From contig MKUP01000027.1 in the NCBI GenBank assembly GCA_001898625.1, positions 116,188-180,187 on the forward strand: 64,000 nucleotides of DNA, read 5' to 3'. Below, one piece after another: positions 20,305-30,569 of the stretch. Within the stretch, counting starts at the first letter, position 1. Each line of letters opens with the position of its first letter. A program made the translations under genes and the position numbers. This DNA comes from Burkholderiales bacterium 67-32. Its GTDB lineage: Bacteria; Pseudomonadota; Gammaproteobacteria; Burkholderiales; Burkholderiaceae_B. Below the pieces are notes generated by a model. That model made no database searches. It saw nothing but the letters and a program-made list of their open reading frames with translations, and was not told the origin of the DNA.

Positions 20305-21429
20305 ATGAATAGCACTTCCGTGATCGCCGCCGCCCGGCGGCTCGTGATCAAAGTAGGTTCCTCGCTGGTCACCGACGAAGGACGGGGCCTGGACCGGCGC
20401 GCGCTGCTGCGCTGGGCCGGGCAGATCGCGCACCTGCGCGCGCTGGGCAAGGAAGTCGTTCTCGTGTCCAGCGGCGCCATCGCGGAAGGCATGCTGCGCC
20501 TGGGCTGGGACAAGCGGCCCACCCTGGTGCCTGAACTGCAGGCGGCCGCGGCCGTCGGCCAGATGGGCCTGGCGCAGGCCTACGAAAGCGTGTTCGCCGA
20601 ACATGCGCTGCATACCGCGCAGATCCTGCTCACCCATGAAGACCTGTCGGACCGCACGCGCTACCTGAACGCGCGGTCGACGCTGTTCACGCTGCTGCGC
20701 CTGGGCGTCGTGCCCATCATCAACGAGAACGACACGGTGGTCACCGATGAGATCAAGTTCGGCGACAACGACACCCTGGGCGCGCTCGTGACCAACCTGA
20801 TCGAGGCCGACGCGCTGATCATCCTGACCGACCAGGCCGGCTTGTATTCGGCCGATCCGCGCAGGAATCCCGACGCGAAGTTCGTGTCGCACGCGCGCGC
20901 GGGCGAGCCGGAGCTGGAGTCCATGGCCGGCGGCGCGGGCAGCAGCCTGGGCAAGGGCGGGATGCTGACCAAGATACTGGCCGCCAAGCGGGCGGCGGGC
21001 AGCGGCGCGCATACCGTAATCGCGTCGGGCCGCGAGCCGGACGTGCTGGTGCGGCTGGCCGGCGGAATCTGCATAGGGACCGAGCTACGCGCCTCGCTGC
21101 CGCTGCTGTCGGCGCGCAAGCAGTGGATCGCCGATCACCTGCAACTGCGCGGCCGCGTCACCGTCGACGAAGGCGCCGCCCTGGCGCTGACCCGCGACCA
21201 CAAGAGCCTGCTGTCCATCGGTGTGACGGCGGTCGAGGGCGAGTTCGAGCGCGGCGACGTCGTGGCCTGCGTGGACGCCTCCGGCAGGGAGCTGGCGCGC
21301 GGGCTGATCAATTATTCCTCCGGCGCCACCCGCCGCATCATGCGCCAGCCCTCGAGCCAGATCGAGGCGCTGCTGGGCAGCATGGAAGAGCCCGAGCTCA
21401 TGCATCGGGACAACATGGTCATCCGCTGA
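20305..21429 (+). CDS. proB: Glutamate 5-kinase
   Basis: This is the first enzyme of proline biosynthesis, phosphorylating L-glutamate. The 374-residue protein has the amino-acid kinase domain ([15 protein letters not shown] at the N-terminus, [54 protein letters not shown]). A C-terminal PUA domain follows from about residue 280. The ATG at 20305 is preferred; a TTG at 20293 overlapping the obgE stop is the alternative. Confidence 0.96.
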   Translation: MNSTSVIAAARRLVIKVGSSLVTDEGRGLDRRALLRWAGQIAHLRALGKEVVLVSSGAIAEGMLRLGWDKRPTLVPELQAAAAVGQMGLAQAYESVFAEHALHTAQILLTHEDLSDRTRYLNARSTLFTLLRLGVVPIINENDTVVTDEIKFGDNDTLGALVTNLIEADALIILTDQAGLYSADPRRNPDAKFVSHARAGEPELESMAGGAGSSLGKGGMLTKILAAKRAAGSGAHTVIASGREPDVLVRLAGGICIGTELRASLPLLSARKQWIADHLQLRGRVTVDEGAALALTRDHKSLLSIGVTAVEGEFERGDVVACVDASGRELARGLINYSSGATRRIMRQPSSQIEALLGSMEEPELMHRDNMVIR

Positions 21430-21454
21430 AGACGGTTTCGGCCGTTCGACTTCG

Positions 21455-22369
21455 TCAAGCTGTTGCGATGCCCACCGGATCCTGCCAAATGGGCAAGTCC
21501 TGCCAGTCGGCAGGAAAATCCATGCTGGCGACAGAAATGCCATGTCGAACGATGAGGTCTTTCAAGCGAATTCGCCAGTGATGATCGGGCGCGATCACGT
21601 CCATGCAATACGCAAGGATGACCAGCGCGTTGTAGAGCTTGCGGGAGCCCGCGTTGAACTGCGTTCCCAGTCCTGCCGGCTTGCTGCGCGGCGACAGCGG
21701 AGTGATGGTGAACTCGCGATTCCACAAGCGGCTGTGGTGAGCGCAGGTATTACGCACCAGCGAAAGGTGCCGTAGCCAGGATTCAAGCACCTTCTCGTCC
21801 ACGCCATACGCCCCAGCGATGGCGCGACGCGTAGCCATAGGCTTGAGGTTGTTGTACCAACGCGAAAGCTGGCCCAGCGACATGACCTCGCACACCGCCC
21901 ACACTGGCGGCAACGCCTCGGCATAGGTGCTTTGCAGATGCCTGATGAAAGCTTCGTCGGAGCGGGCGACCTCCTGGCACAGTTTGTCGAGATTGATGCG
22001 CCAGAGATGAGGCTTGAAAGCCAGAGTCTGATCCAGGTGTGCATGGGGGCCATGATGGTGGGCCAGTTGGTAGGCCCACTGGCTGCGTACCGATACTTCC
22101 ACGCGTTCGATGGCGTCTAGCGCCAGCAGGCGCAGTTCACGGTCGAACACGTAGAGATTCAGGACCTGCGAAAAAAGGGTGCCAGGACGAAAGGTGTGCG
22201 CGGCGTGATCCGCCTCGAACGGCAGCCAATAGGCGCCCAGGCGGTAGTAGTTGATGTGTTGCAAGTAGAATGCGGCGGCAGTTGGGTCATCGATCACCAT
22301 GCCGCGCTGTTGCAGTTGTGCGACCTGCTGAGGGTAGGTTGTGGCCGGCTTGGTGAAAGGGCGCGTCAC
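21455..22369 (-). CDS. Abi_2 (AbiD/AbiF-type) abortive-infection protein, HEPN-like
   Basis: The 304-residue protein fits the Abi_2 family (PF07751) known from phage abortive infection. The N-terminal block [44 protein letters not shown] carries the family's NYYRL motif. [27 protein letters not shown] follows. At residues 206-211 RNTCAH is an RX4H motif of the kind that forms the active site of HEPN ribonucleases. The start is GTG 22369, with CAGGG upstream. It lies alone between proB and an MFS gene, and a short structured RNA with its own terminator immediately precedes it. A toxin-like role under RNA control is inferred. Confidence 0.85.
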   Translation of the reverse strand: MTRPFTKPATTYPQQVAQLQQRGMVIDDPTAAAFYLQHINYYRLGAYWLPFEADHAAHTFRPGTLFSQVLNLYVFDRELRLLALDAIERVEVSVRSQWAYQLAHHHGPHAHLDQTLAFKPHLWRINLDKLCQEVARSDEAFIRHLQSTYAEALPPVWAVCEVMSLGQLSRWYNNLKPMATRRAIAGAYGVDEKVLESWLRHLSLVRNTCAHHSRLWNREFTITPLSPRSKPAGLGTQFNAGSRKLYNALVILAYCMDVIAPDHHWRIRLKDLIVRHGISVASMDFPADWQDLPIWQDPVGIATA

Positions 22370-22428
22370 GGCGTAACCCTGCTGGCCCGATTGTTTGTCC
22401 GGTGCTGCCTTGCTGATTCCGGACGCAC

Positions 22429-22490
22429 AAAAAAGTAACCCGCCGGTTTGAGGATACGCTTGCGCGCATAGCCTTGGCGGGTTTTGTTAC
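22429..22490 (-). ncRNA. Putative structured regulatory RNA upstream of the Abi_2 gene
   Basis: On the reverse strand a TATACT -10 (22501-22496) is followed by a 62-base segment that folds compactly. An outer stem ACCCGCC/GGCGGGT (22482-22476 with 22444-22438) is extended by GTA/TAC. Inside it sits a hairpin ATGCGC-GCAA-GCGTAT (22469-22454) closed by a GNRA tetraloop. Six T residues (22434-22429) follow the outer stem directly, so it doubles as a terminator. The Abi_2 start codon is 60 bases further on, after another possible stem GTCCGG/CCGGAC. The -35 is weak. Promoter plus RNA plus terminator plus toxin-like gene matches type III toxin-antitoxin layout. Confidence 0.5.
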
Positions 22491-22643
22491 CTGGAAGTAT
22501 ACAGCTGTTCATGTGGGGGAGTTCGCAGGCAAGACACATCGGCTTACAAATATATCAATCGCTGATGATTCTTGCCGCCACCTCTTCACGCCGGGGTCCG
22601 GGATGACGCGGCGATGGACGCCGGGCCCGTCTTCCTGTTATTT

Positions 22644-22660
22644 TGTGTACGCTGTACACA
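22644..22660 (+). promoter_or_regulatory. Perfect palindrome before the MFS gene (putative operator)
   Basis: TGTGTAC-GCT-GTACACA is a perfect 7-base inverted repeat with a 3-base spacer, 54 bases before the GTG start of the drug-exporter gene. TetR/MarR-type repressors of exporters bind sites of this kind. No regulator gene adjoins, so the protein is unknown. Confidence 0.5.
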
Positions 22661-22713
22661 TCTCTGCTTCCCTCCATCCCGCCATGCCGCACGCCGGCAT
22701 GAGGAGCTCATCC

Positions 22714-24150
22714 GTGAATGTCGACCTCGACCGCCGCAAACGCTGGCTGGCCTTGATGGTGCTGTGCCTGGGCGTGCTGATGATCGTGCTCGACACGACC
22801 ATCGTGAACGTGGCGCTGCCCTCGATCCGCGACGACCTGAAATTCTCCGAGACCGCGCTGGTCTGGGTGGTCAACGCCTACATGCTGACCTTCGGCGGTT
22901 TCCTGCTGCTGGGCGGGCGGCTGGGCGATCTGTACGGACACCGGCGGCTGTTCGTCGCCGGCATCGCGTTGTTCACCGCGGCGTCGCTGGCCTGCGGGCT
23001 GGCCCAGTCCCAGGCCGTGCTGGTGGCGGCGCGCGCGGTGCAGGGCCTGGGCGGCGCGGTGGTCTCCGCGGTGTCGCTGTCTCTGATCATGATGCTGTTT
23101 CCGGAGCAGGAGGATCGCGCCAAGGCCATGGGCGTCTACGGCTTCGTGTGCGCGGGGGGCGGCAGCATAGGCGTGCTGCTGGGGGGCTTCCTGACCAGCG
23201 TGCTCAGCTGGCACTGGATCTTCCTGGTCAACCTGCCCATAGGCGCGGCCGTCTACGGCCTGTGCATGGCGCTGCTGCCGGCCAAGGGCGGGCAGCCGGG
23301 CGAGCGGCTGGACATGGCCGGCGCGGCGGCGATCACCGCCTCGCTGATGCTGGCCGTGTATGCCGTGGTCAACGGCAACGAGCGCGGCTGGATCTCGTTC
23401 CACACGCTGGGCTTGCTGGGTGCCGCCGCCGTGCTGCTGGCGGCCTTCCTGGCCATCGAGTCCCGCGTGCGCGCGCCGTTGATGCCCCTGGGGCTGTTCC
23501 GGCTGCGCAACGTTGCCACGGCCAACGCGGCCGGCGTGCTGTGGGCCGCCGCCATGTTCGCCGCCTTCTTCATTTCCGCGCTGTACCTGCAAGTGGTGCT
23601 GGGCTACAGCCCCATGCAGGTGGGGCTGGCCTTCCTGCCGGCCAACATCATCATGGCGGTATTCTCGCTCGGCCTGTCGGCGCGGCTGGTGATGCGCTTC
23701 GGCATCCGGCTGCCGCTGGCCTGTGGGCTGGCGGTGGCGTCGGTGGGGCTGGCGCTGTTCGCGCGGGCACCGATCCAGGGCAGCTTTCTGGTCGATGTAC
23801 TGCCCGCCATGTCGCTGCTGGGCCTGGGCGCGGGCATCGCGTTCAACCCCATGCTGCTGGCAGCCATGAACGACGTGGATCCTCGCGATGCCGGCCTGGC
23901 CTCGGGCGTGGTGAATACCTCGTTCATGATGGGCGGCGCGCTGGGCCTGGCCGTGCTGGCCAGCCTGGCGGCGGCGCGGACGAGCTTCATGCTGGAGCGG
24001 GGCGCCGCCCAGGTTGCCGCGCTGAACGGCGGCTACCAACTGGCCTTCGCCCTGGGGGCGGCATGCGGCGCGGTGGCCGCGGTCCTGTGCGCGATGTTGC
24101 TGCGCTCGCCCGCGGCGGAGCGGGCGGCCGATTCGGCGCCGGCGGCGTAG
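22714..24150 (+). CDS. MFS multidrug exporter, DHA2 (14-helix, EmrB/QacA) family
   Basis: This proton-driven exporter in the inner membrane has 478 residues. The N-terminal [17 protein letters not shown] (motif D1 of the family, helix 1), the loop [14 protein letters not shown] (motif A) and the motif C-like segment of helix 5 ([26 protein letters not shown]) place it in DHA2. Fourteen hydrophobic segments can be counted. The start is GTG 22714 with GAGGAG seven bases before it; earlier in-frame ATGs lack a ribosome site. No membrane fusion partner is adjacent. Substrate unknown. A palindromic operator lies upstream. Confidence 0.9.
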   Translation: MNVDLDRRKRWLALMVLCLGVLMIVLDTTIVNVALPSIRDDLKFSETALVWVVNAYMLTFGGFLLLGGRLGDLYGHRRLFVAGIALFTAASLACGLAQSQAVLVAARAVQGLGGAVVSAVSLSLIMMLFPEQEDRAKAMGVYGFVCAGGGSIGVLLGGFLTSVLSWHWIFLVNLPIGAAVYGLCMALLPAKGGQPGERLDMAGAAAITASLMLAVYAVVNGNERGWISFHTLGLLGAAAVLLAAFLAIESRVRAPLMPLGLFRLRNVATANAAGVLWAAAMFAAFFISALYLQVVLGYSPMQVGLAFLPANIIMAVFSLGLSARLVMRFGIRLPLACGLAVASVGLALFARAPIQGSFLVDVLPAMSLLGLGAGIAFNPMLLAAMNDVDPRDAGLASGVVNTSFMMGGALGLAVLASLAAARTSFMLERGAAQVAALNGGYQLAFALGAACGAVAAVLCAMLLRSPAAERAADSAPAA

Positions 24151-24278
24151 CCACGCAGGGGAAAAGGCGAGGAGCGGCCCGGCCGGGCCAGGTGCGCGCG
24201 GGCGGCGCTCGCGCTACCATCTGCCTGCGTCTTGGCCGACGCGTCCACGCAACGCAGGTTTCACCAGGTCTCCTCCGT

Positions 24279-25804
<1,526 letters not shown>

Positions 25805-25808
<4 letters not shown>

Positions 25809-27418
25809 CCACGTCCACGCAGGCGCCGTTGCGCACCGACCGGGCCGACTTGCTGGCCCGGCTGGCCGAACCCGGGGATTACGACGTGGCGGTGATAGGC
25901 GGCGGCGCCACCGGCCTGGGCGTGGCGCTGGATGCGGTCACGCGGGGCTTGCGCGTGGTGCTGGTCGAGGCCCACGACTTCGCCAAGGGTACGTCCTCGC
26001 GCGCGACCAAGCTCGTGCATGGCGGCGTGCGCTACCTGGAGCAGCGCAATTTCCCGCTGGTGCGCGAGGCCCTGCGCGAACGGCAGATCCTGCTGCGCAA
26101 CGCGCCGCACCTGGCGCAGCCGCTGGCCTTCGTCGTCCCCGCCTATCGGTTCTGGGAAAGACCGTACTACGGAACGGGCCTGGTCCTGTACGACGTGCTG
26201 GCCGGCAAGGCCGGCCTGGGGCGTACGCGCTGGCTGGACTCGCGGGCCATCACGGCCCGCCAGCCCGGGCTGCGGACGCAGGGGCTGCGCGGCGGCATCG
26301 AATACTGGGACGGCCAGTTCGACGATGCACGGCTGGCCATCGCGCTGGCGCGCACCGCGGCGCGGGCCGGCGCGCTGCTGGTCAACCATTGCGCCGCTGT
26401 CGGCCTGATCCGCGAGCAGGGCAGGGTGGCCGGTGTGCGCTGCGAAGACCGCGAGACGGGCCGTTCGTATGCCTTGCGCGCGGCCTGCGTGGTGAATGCC
26501 GCGGGCATCTGGGTCGACGCCGTGCGGCGCCTGGACACCCGCGTGGAGGCCGCCGAAGACACCATCCTGTTCAGCCAGGGCGCGCACGTGGTCGTATCGC
26601 GCGACTTCCTGCCCGGGGACCGGGCGCTGCTGGTGCCCCGCACGCGCGACGGCCGGGTGCTGTTCGCGCTGCCCTGGATGGGCAGGACCGTCATCGGCAC
26701 CACCGACACGCCCCGGCCCAGCCAGGAACTGGAGCCGCGACCGCTGGCCGAGGAAGTGGACTTCCTGCTGGGCGAGGCCGGCCGCTACCTGGCACGCGCG
26801 CCGGGCGCCGGCGACGTCTCCAGCGCCTGGGCGGGCCTGCGTCCGCTGGTGCGCCCGCCGGGGCACGCCAGCACCAAGGACGTCAGCCGCGAGCACGTGG
26901 TGCGGGTCGAGGACGACGGACTGGTCACCGTGGCCGGCGGCAAGTGGACCACGTATCGGGCCATGGCCCAGGACACGGTGGATGCCTGCCTGGACGCCGG
27001 CCTGCTGAAATCCGCCGGCCCCTGCGCGACGGCCGACCATCCGCTGGTGGGGGCCGAGCCGGGCAGGCACAGCATCGGCGATGCCCCGGGCCTGTGGGGG
27101 TATGGCAGCGAACGGGATGCGGTGCTTGCCCTGCCGGGCGCCGACCGAGAGCTGGGCGGCGGACTGACCGAGGCCATGGTCCGCTTTGCCGCGCGCCACG
27201 AGTACGCGCGCACGGTCGAGGACGTGCTGGCGCGCCGCTCGCGCCTGCTGTTCCTGGACGCCCGCCTGGCGCGGGAGCTGGCGAACGAAGTGGGAAGGCT
27301 GCTGGCGGAGGAGACCGGCCTCGACGCGGGCGCCGGGGCGTTCCGCGAACTGGCGGACAGTTATTTGCGCTGGCCGGCCGACGCGTCCTCGTCGGGCACC
27401 ACCAGCTTCTCCAGGTAG
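25805..27418 (+). CDS. glpD: Aerobic glycerol-3-phosphate dehydrogenase (FAD)
   Basis: This membrane-associated flavoprotein oxidises glycerol 3-phosphate to dihydroxyacetone phosphate and feeds electrons to ubiquinone. The dinucleotide fold is at the N-terminus ([55 protein letters not shown]). Other family blocks are [23 protein letters not shown] and [19 protein letters not shown]. No good ATG exists at the N-terminus. TTG 25805, overlapping the glpK stop, or GTG 25793 are the likely starts. The 3' end overlaps the convergent TetR gene by 58 bases. Confidence 0.92.
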
Positions 27419-28086
27419 GCCAGGTCCTCGCGCAGCAGCCGCAGGGATTCCTTGACGTCGGGTACCCGCGCCCGACGCGACTCGTCGCGCCGCAGGGCAT
27501 GGATGGCCATGTCGGCGATGGCTTCGGCCACTTCCTGCTGGCCCAGGCGCCCGCTGGGCTTGAACCACCACGCGGTCCAGTTGCACATGCCGATCAGCCC
27601 GAAGGCCGCGACGTGGGGATCGGCCATGCGGAAATGGCCGAGCTGGATGCCGCGCTCGATGATGCCGCTGAAGTCCGCCAGCACGCTGCGGCGCGCCGTG
27701 TGCATCGAGGCGCGCTGGCGCTGCGTGAGGTCCGATTCGTTGCGGTCGGCGACGCGGAACTCGGCCGGACGCGACAGGATGAGATTGGCGTAGTCGGTGA
27801 CCAGCTCCCGCAGAGCCTCGGCCGGATCGCGGTCCTGGCGGGAGACGGCGGCGTTGGCCAGCTCCCGGGCCGAGGTCAGGATTTCCTCGGTCAGCGCTCG
27901 CAGGATCGCGTCCTTGTTCTTGAAATAGTAGTAGACGGCGGTACGGCTCAGGCCCAGCGATTCGGCGATGTCCTGCATGCTGGTGCCGCCCGTGCCGCGT
28001 TCGATGAAGAGCTTGGCCGCGGCGTCCAGGATGGCGCCGCGCAGGACTTCCCCTTTCATCGTTGCCTTGGTGGGAAGCTCGTTCAC
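27361..28086 (-). CDS. TetR/AcrR family transcriptional regulator
   Basis: The 241-residue protein has an N-terminal helix-turn-helix (GAILDAAAKLFIERGTGGTSMQDIAESLGLSRTAVYYYFKNKDAILRAL, about residues 17-62) and a helical ligand domain resembling the KstR2-type C-terminal domain (WTAWWFKPSGRLGQQEVAEAIADMAIHALRRD). KstR2-like regulators often sense CoA thioesters. It is divergent from the aromatic-acid operon, and the palindrome at 28228-28243 is its likely operator. A role as local repressor responding to an acyl- or aryl-CoA is inferred. Confidence 0.88.
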   Translation of the reverse strand: MNELPTKATMKGEVLRGAILDAAAKLFIERGTGGTSMQDIAESLGLSRTAVYYYFKNKDAILRALTEEILTSARELANAAVSRQDRDPAEALRELVTDYANLILSRPAEFRVADRNESDLTQRQRASMHTARRSVLADFSGIIERGIQLGHFRMADPHVAAFGLIGMCNWTAWWFKPSGRLGQQEVAEAIADMAIHALRRDESRRARVPDVKESLRLLREDLAYLEKLVVPDEDASAGQRK

Positions 28087-28227
28087 GGATAGGGACTTTC
28101 CAGGATATGGGGCCGGAACGGGTGCCGGCCCAGGAGCCGATTATGGCATGTCGAAACCCCGTCTTCCCAGGGAAAACGGGCGCGGCGGCGAGTTTTTTTG
28201 ACACTTCTGTCTGAATTTCAACGTGTA

Positions 28228-28256
28228 TTGACAGTTAAGTCAAAAAATAGTCGAAT
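28228..28256 (+). promoter_or_regulatory. Promoter and overlapping palindrome before the aromatic-acid operon
   Basis: TTGACA (28228-28233) with TCGAAT 17 bases later (28251-28256) makes a plausible sigma70 promoter for the operon starting at 28306. The inverted repeat TTGAC-AGTTAA-GTCAA (28228-28243) covers the -35, as expected for repression by the divergent TetR protein. A shorter repeat GACA-CTTC-TGTC lies just upstream (28200-28211). Confidence 0.5.
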
Positions 28257-28305
28257 GTGACAAAAGACGGTTGCATCAGCCGTCCGCGTCATCAGGAGAC
28301 CCATC

Positions 28306-29571
28306 GTGAGCACCGGCGCCAACGCCCCCCAGCACGTCACCGCAGGCTTCTTGAACACCGACTGGAACCCCCGCGATCTTCCGGCCGGAGCCTCCACCCG
28401 CAACGTCGTCCTGCGCACCGATGACGACGCCGCCACGACGGGTTCGCTCTACCTGCCCGCGGGCCCCCGGCCCCGGACTGTCGTGTGCGTGATGCACCCG
28501 CGCGAATTCATGGCCTGCCACTACCTCATTCCCGACATCGTCGGCGCCGGCTACGCGGCCTGGTCGCAAGGCGCGCGTGCGGTCGGCAACGACCTGCGCC
28601 TGGAGCACGAGACCGCGCTGCACGACGTGGCCGCCGGCCTGGCTTTCCTGCGCGGACAGGGGTTCGAGCACATCGTGCTGCTGGGTAATTCGGGTGGAGC
28701 GGGCCTGTATTCCTTCTACGTCCAGCAGTCGTCGCTGCCGGCCGCCGAACGCATCGCCCGTACGCCGGGTGGCAAGCCTTCGGGACTGGCCGGGCTGGAC
28801 ATGCCCCAGGTCCAGGGGCTGGTGTTGGTGGGACCGCATCCGGGGCAGGGCGCGTTGCTGATGAACTGCATCGATCCCTCGGTACTGGAGGAAGGGGACG
28901 CGCTGTCGGTCGACCCCGCCCTGGATCCGCTGAATCCCGAGAACGGCTACCGCCCCGGCGGCCAGGCGCGCTATGCGCCCGGGTTCGTCGCGCGCTATCG
29001 GCAGGCGCAGCGAGACCGGGTCGAGCGGCTGGACGTTCTGGCGCGGCAGTCGATCGCGCAGCGGCTGGGCGCGCGCAAGGCGCTCAAGGGCTGCGAGGAC
29101 GCGTCCCAGGCCGAGCGCCGCGTGGCCGCCCATACACCCGTGATGACGGTCTGGCGCACGGATGCCGACCTGCGCTGCCTGGACCTCAGCCTGGATCCGT
29201 CGGATCGGCATCCCGGTTCGCTGTGGGGCCGCGATCCCTATGCCTCGAATTACGGCGCCGTCGGTTTCGCGCGCTTCTGCACGCCCGAGAGCTGGCTGTC
29301 GACCTGGTCCGGCCTGTCGTCCAACGCCAGCCTGGCCCCCGCCGCGGACGCCATCGTCCAGCCCACCCTGATCATCGAATACACGGGCGACCAGGCCTGC
29401 TTCCCGGGCGACGTGCGCGCCATCCACGACGCCCTGGCCACAGCCGACAAGCGCCATCTGCGGGTGCGCGGCGACCACCATGGCCGCGCGCTGGCCGACG
29501 GCGAGGAGCCGGGCCGCTACGAGGCCGGCCGCCGACTGGCAGCCTGGCTGCGCGAGCGTTTCGCGTACTGA
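28306..29571 (+). CDS. Alpha/beta hydrolase
   Basis: The 421-residue cytoplasmic protein has an alpha/beta hydrolase core. VVCVMHPREF is the oxyanion-side strand, and the nucleophile elbow is GNSGGAG (about residues 127-133), with LIIEYTGDQACF (acid region) and RGDHHGRAL (histidine region) near the C-terminus. It has no signal peptide. First gene of the six-gene unit behind the TetR-type operator, 28 bases before the VOC gene. Hydrolysis of a pathway intermediate or of an incoming ester is plausible; the substrate is unknown. Confidence 0.75.
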   Translation: MSTGANAPQHVTAGFLNTDWNPRDLPAGASTRNVVLRTDDDAATTGSLYLPAGPRPRTVVCVMHPREFMACHYLIPDIVGAGYAAWSQGARAVGNDLRLEHETALHDVAAGLAFLRGQGFEHIVLLGNSGGAGLYSFYVQQSSLPAAERIARTPGGKPSGLAGLDMPQVQGLVLVGPHPGQGALLMNCIDPSVLEEGDALSVDPALDPLNPENGYRPGGQARYAPGFVARYRQAQRDRVERLDVLARQSIAQRLGARKALKGCEDASQAERRVAAHTPVMTVWRTDADLRCLDLSLDPSDRHPGSLWGRDPYASNYGAVGFARFCTPESWLSTWSGLSSNASLAPAADAIVQPTLIIEYTGDQACFPGDVRAIHDALATADKRHLRVRGDHHGRALADGEEPGRYEAGRRLAAWLRERFAY

Positions 29572-29599
29572 CCATCATCCATATGCAAGGGGAAACGAC

Positions 29600-30547
29600 A
29601 TGAGCAGCCTGAACGCCAGCGCCATGCTGGAAGGCACGACGACAGCGGCCGCTCCCGAAGCGCCGTCCGCCCACGGGCTCGCGCTGCGGGGCGTCGACCA
29701 CACCGCGCGGCCCACCTGGAAGCTGCGCGAGACCGTGGCGTTCTACCGGGACATCCTGGGCCTGCCCCTGATCCACGTGATCTCGGCGCGCGGCTGGGGC
29801 CCGGCCACGCACCCGGACTTCCTGCATTTCTTCTTCGACAGCGGAAACGGCAGCACCATCGCCTTCTTCTATTACCTGGGCTCGGAGCCGCCAGCGGCCA
29901 TGCGCGACCGGCCGCCCATGGCGCCCGTGCCCGACGACCACGTGTTCGACGCCACTCACACCGCGTGGCTGGTCGAGGGGCAGGATGAGCTGCGGGCCTG
30001 GAAGAAGAAGCTGGAGGATGCCGGCCTGCAGGTGTCGGTCGAGACCACGCACGAGGTGATCGAGTCGATCTACGTGCGCGATCCGAACGGCTACTTCATC
30101 GAGTTCACCCGCAAGCTTCGTCCGCTGACCCAGGTAGATGCCCTGGACGGACGACTGACGCTGCAGGCCGCGCTCGAAGCCGAGGACGAGGCCCGGGTCG
30201 GACAGCGGCGCGTATCGGACATCGCCGAGATCTGGTCGCGCAAGGCCCGGCTGGTGGCCGAGCACGTGCGGCCCGGCCCGGCGCAGGCGTCGCCGGCGGT
30301 GCGCATCTTCGTGCCCCGGGTGCGCGAGTTCGCCGCCATCGTCGACGATGCGCGCGGCCGCGGCGACTGCCGCGTCGAGACCCTGGGCGACTACGACCGC
30401 ATCGAAAGCGACGGTCCCATCGAGTTCCGCCGCAAGACGCTGGGGCTCAAACCCGCCATCTGGTATGGCCTGTTCACCGGCGGCGTGCAGGGCCGCATCG
30501 AAACGCTGGACCGGGATTGCGTCCGCATCGTTCCAGAGGCCGCCTGA
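29600..30547 (+). CDS. VOC-fold protein, possible extradiol-type dioxygenase
   Basis: The 315-residue protein contains a vicinal-oxygen-chelate unit in its first half. LRGVDHTARPTWKLRETVAFYRDILGL gives a candidate metal histidine in GVDH, ATHTAWLV a second, and NGYFIEFTRK the carboxylate, the 2-His-1-Glu pattern of type I extradiol dioxygenases and glyoxalases. The C-terminal half is not recognised. AAGGGGAA precedes the ATG at 29600. Within this operon ring cleavage is the obvious job for a dioxygenase, but that is inference. Confidence 0.7.
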   Translation: MSSLNASAMLEGTTTAAAPEAPSAHGLALRGVDHTARPTWKLRETVAFYRDILGLPLIHVISARGWGPATHPDFLHFFFDSGNGSTIAFFYYLGSEPPAAMRDRPPMAPVPDDHVFDATHTAWLVEGQDELRAWKKKLEDAGLQVSVETTHEVIESIYVRDPNGYFIEFTRKLRPLTQVDALDGRLTLQAALEAEDEARVGQRRVSDIAEIWSRKARLVAEHVRPGPAQASPAVRIFVPRVREFAAIVDDARGRGDCRVETLGDYDRIESDGPIEFRRKTLGLKPAIWYGLFTGGVQGRIETLDRDCVRIVPEAA

Positions 30548-30569
30548 GGTCCGGGCGGAGGAGACCATC

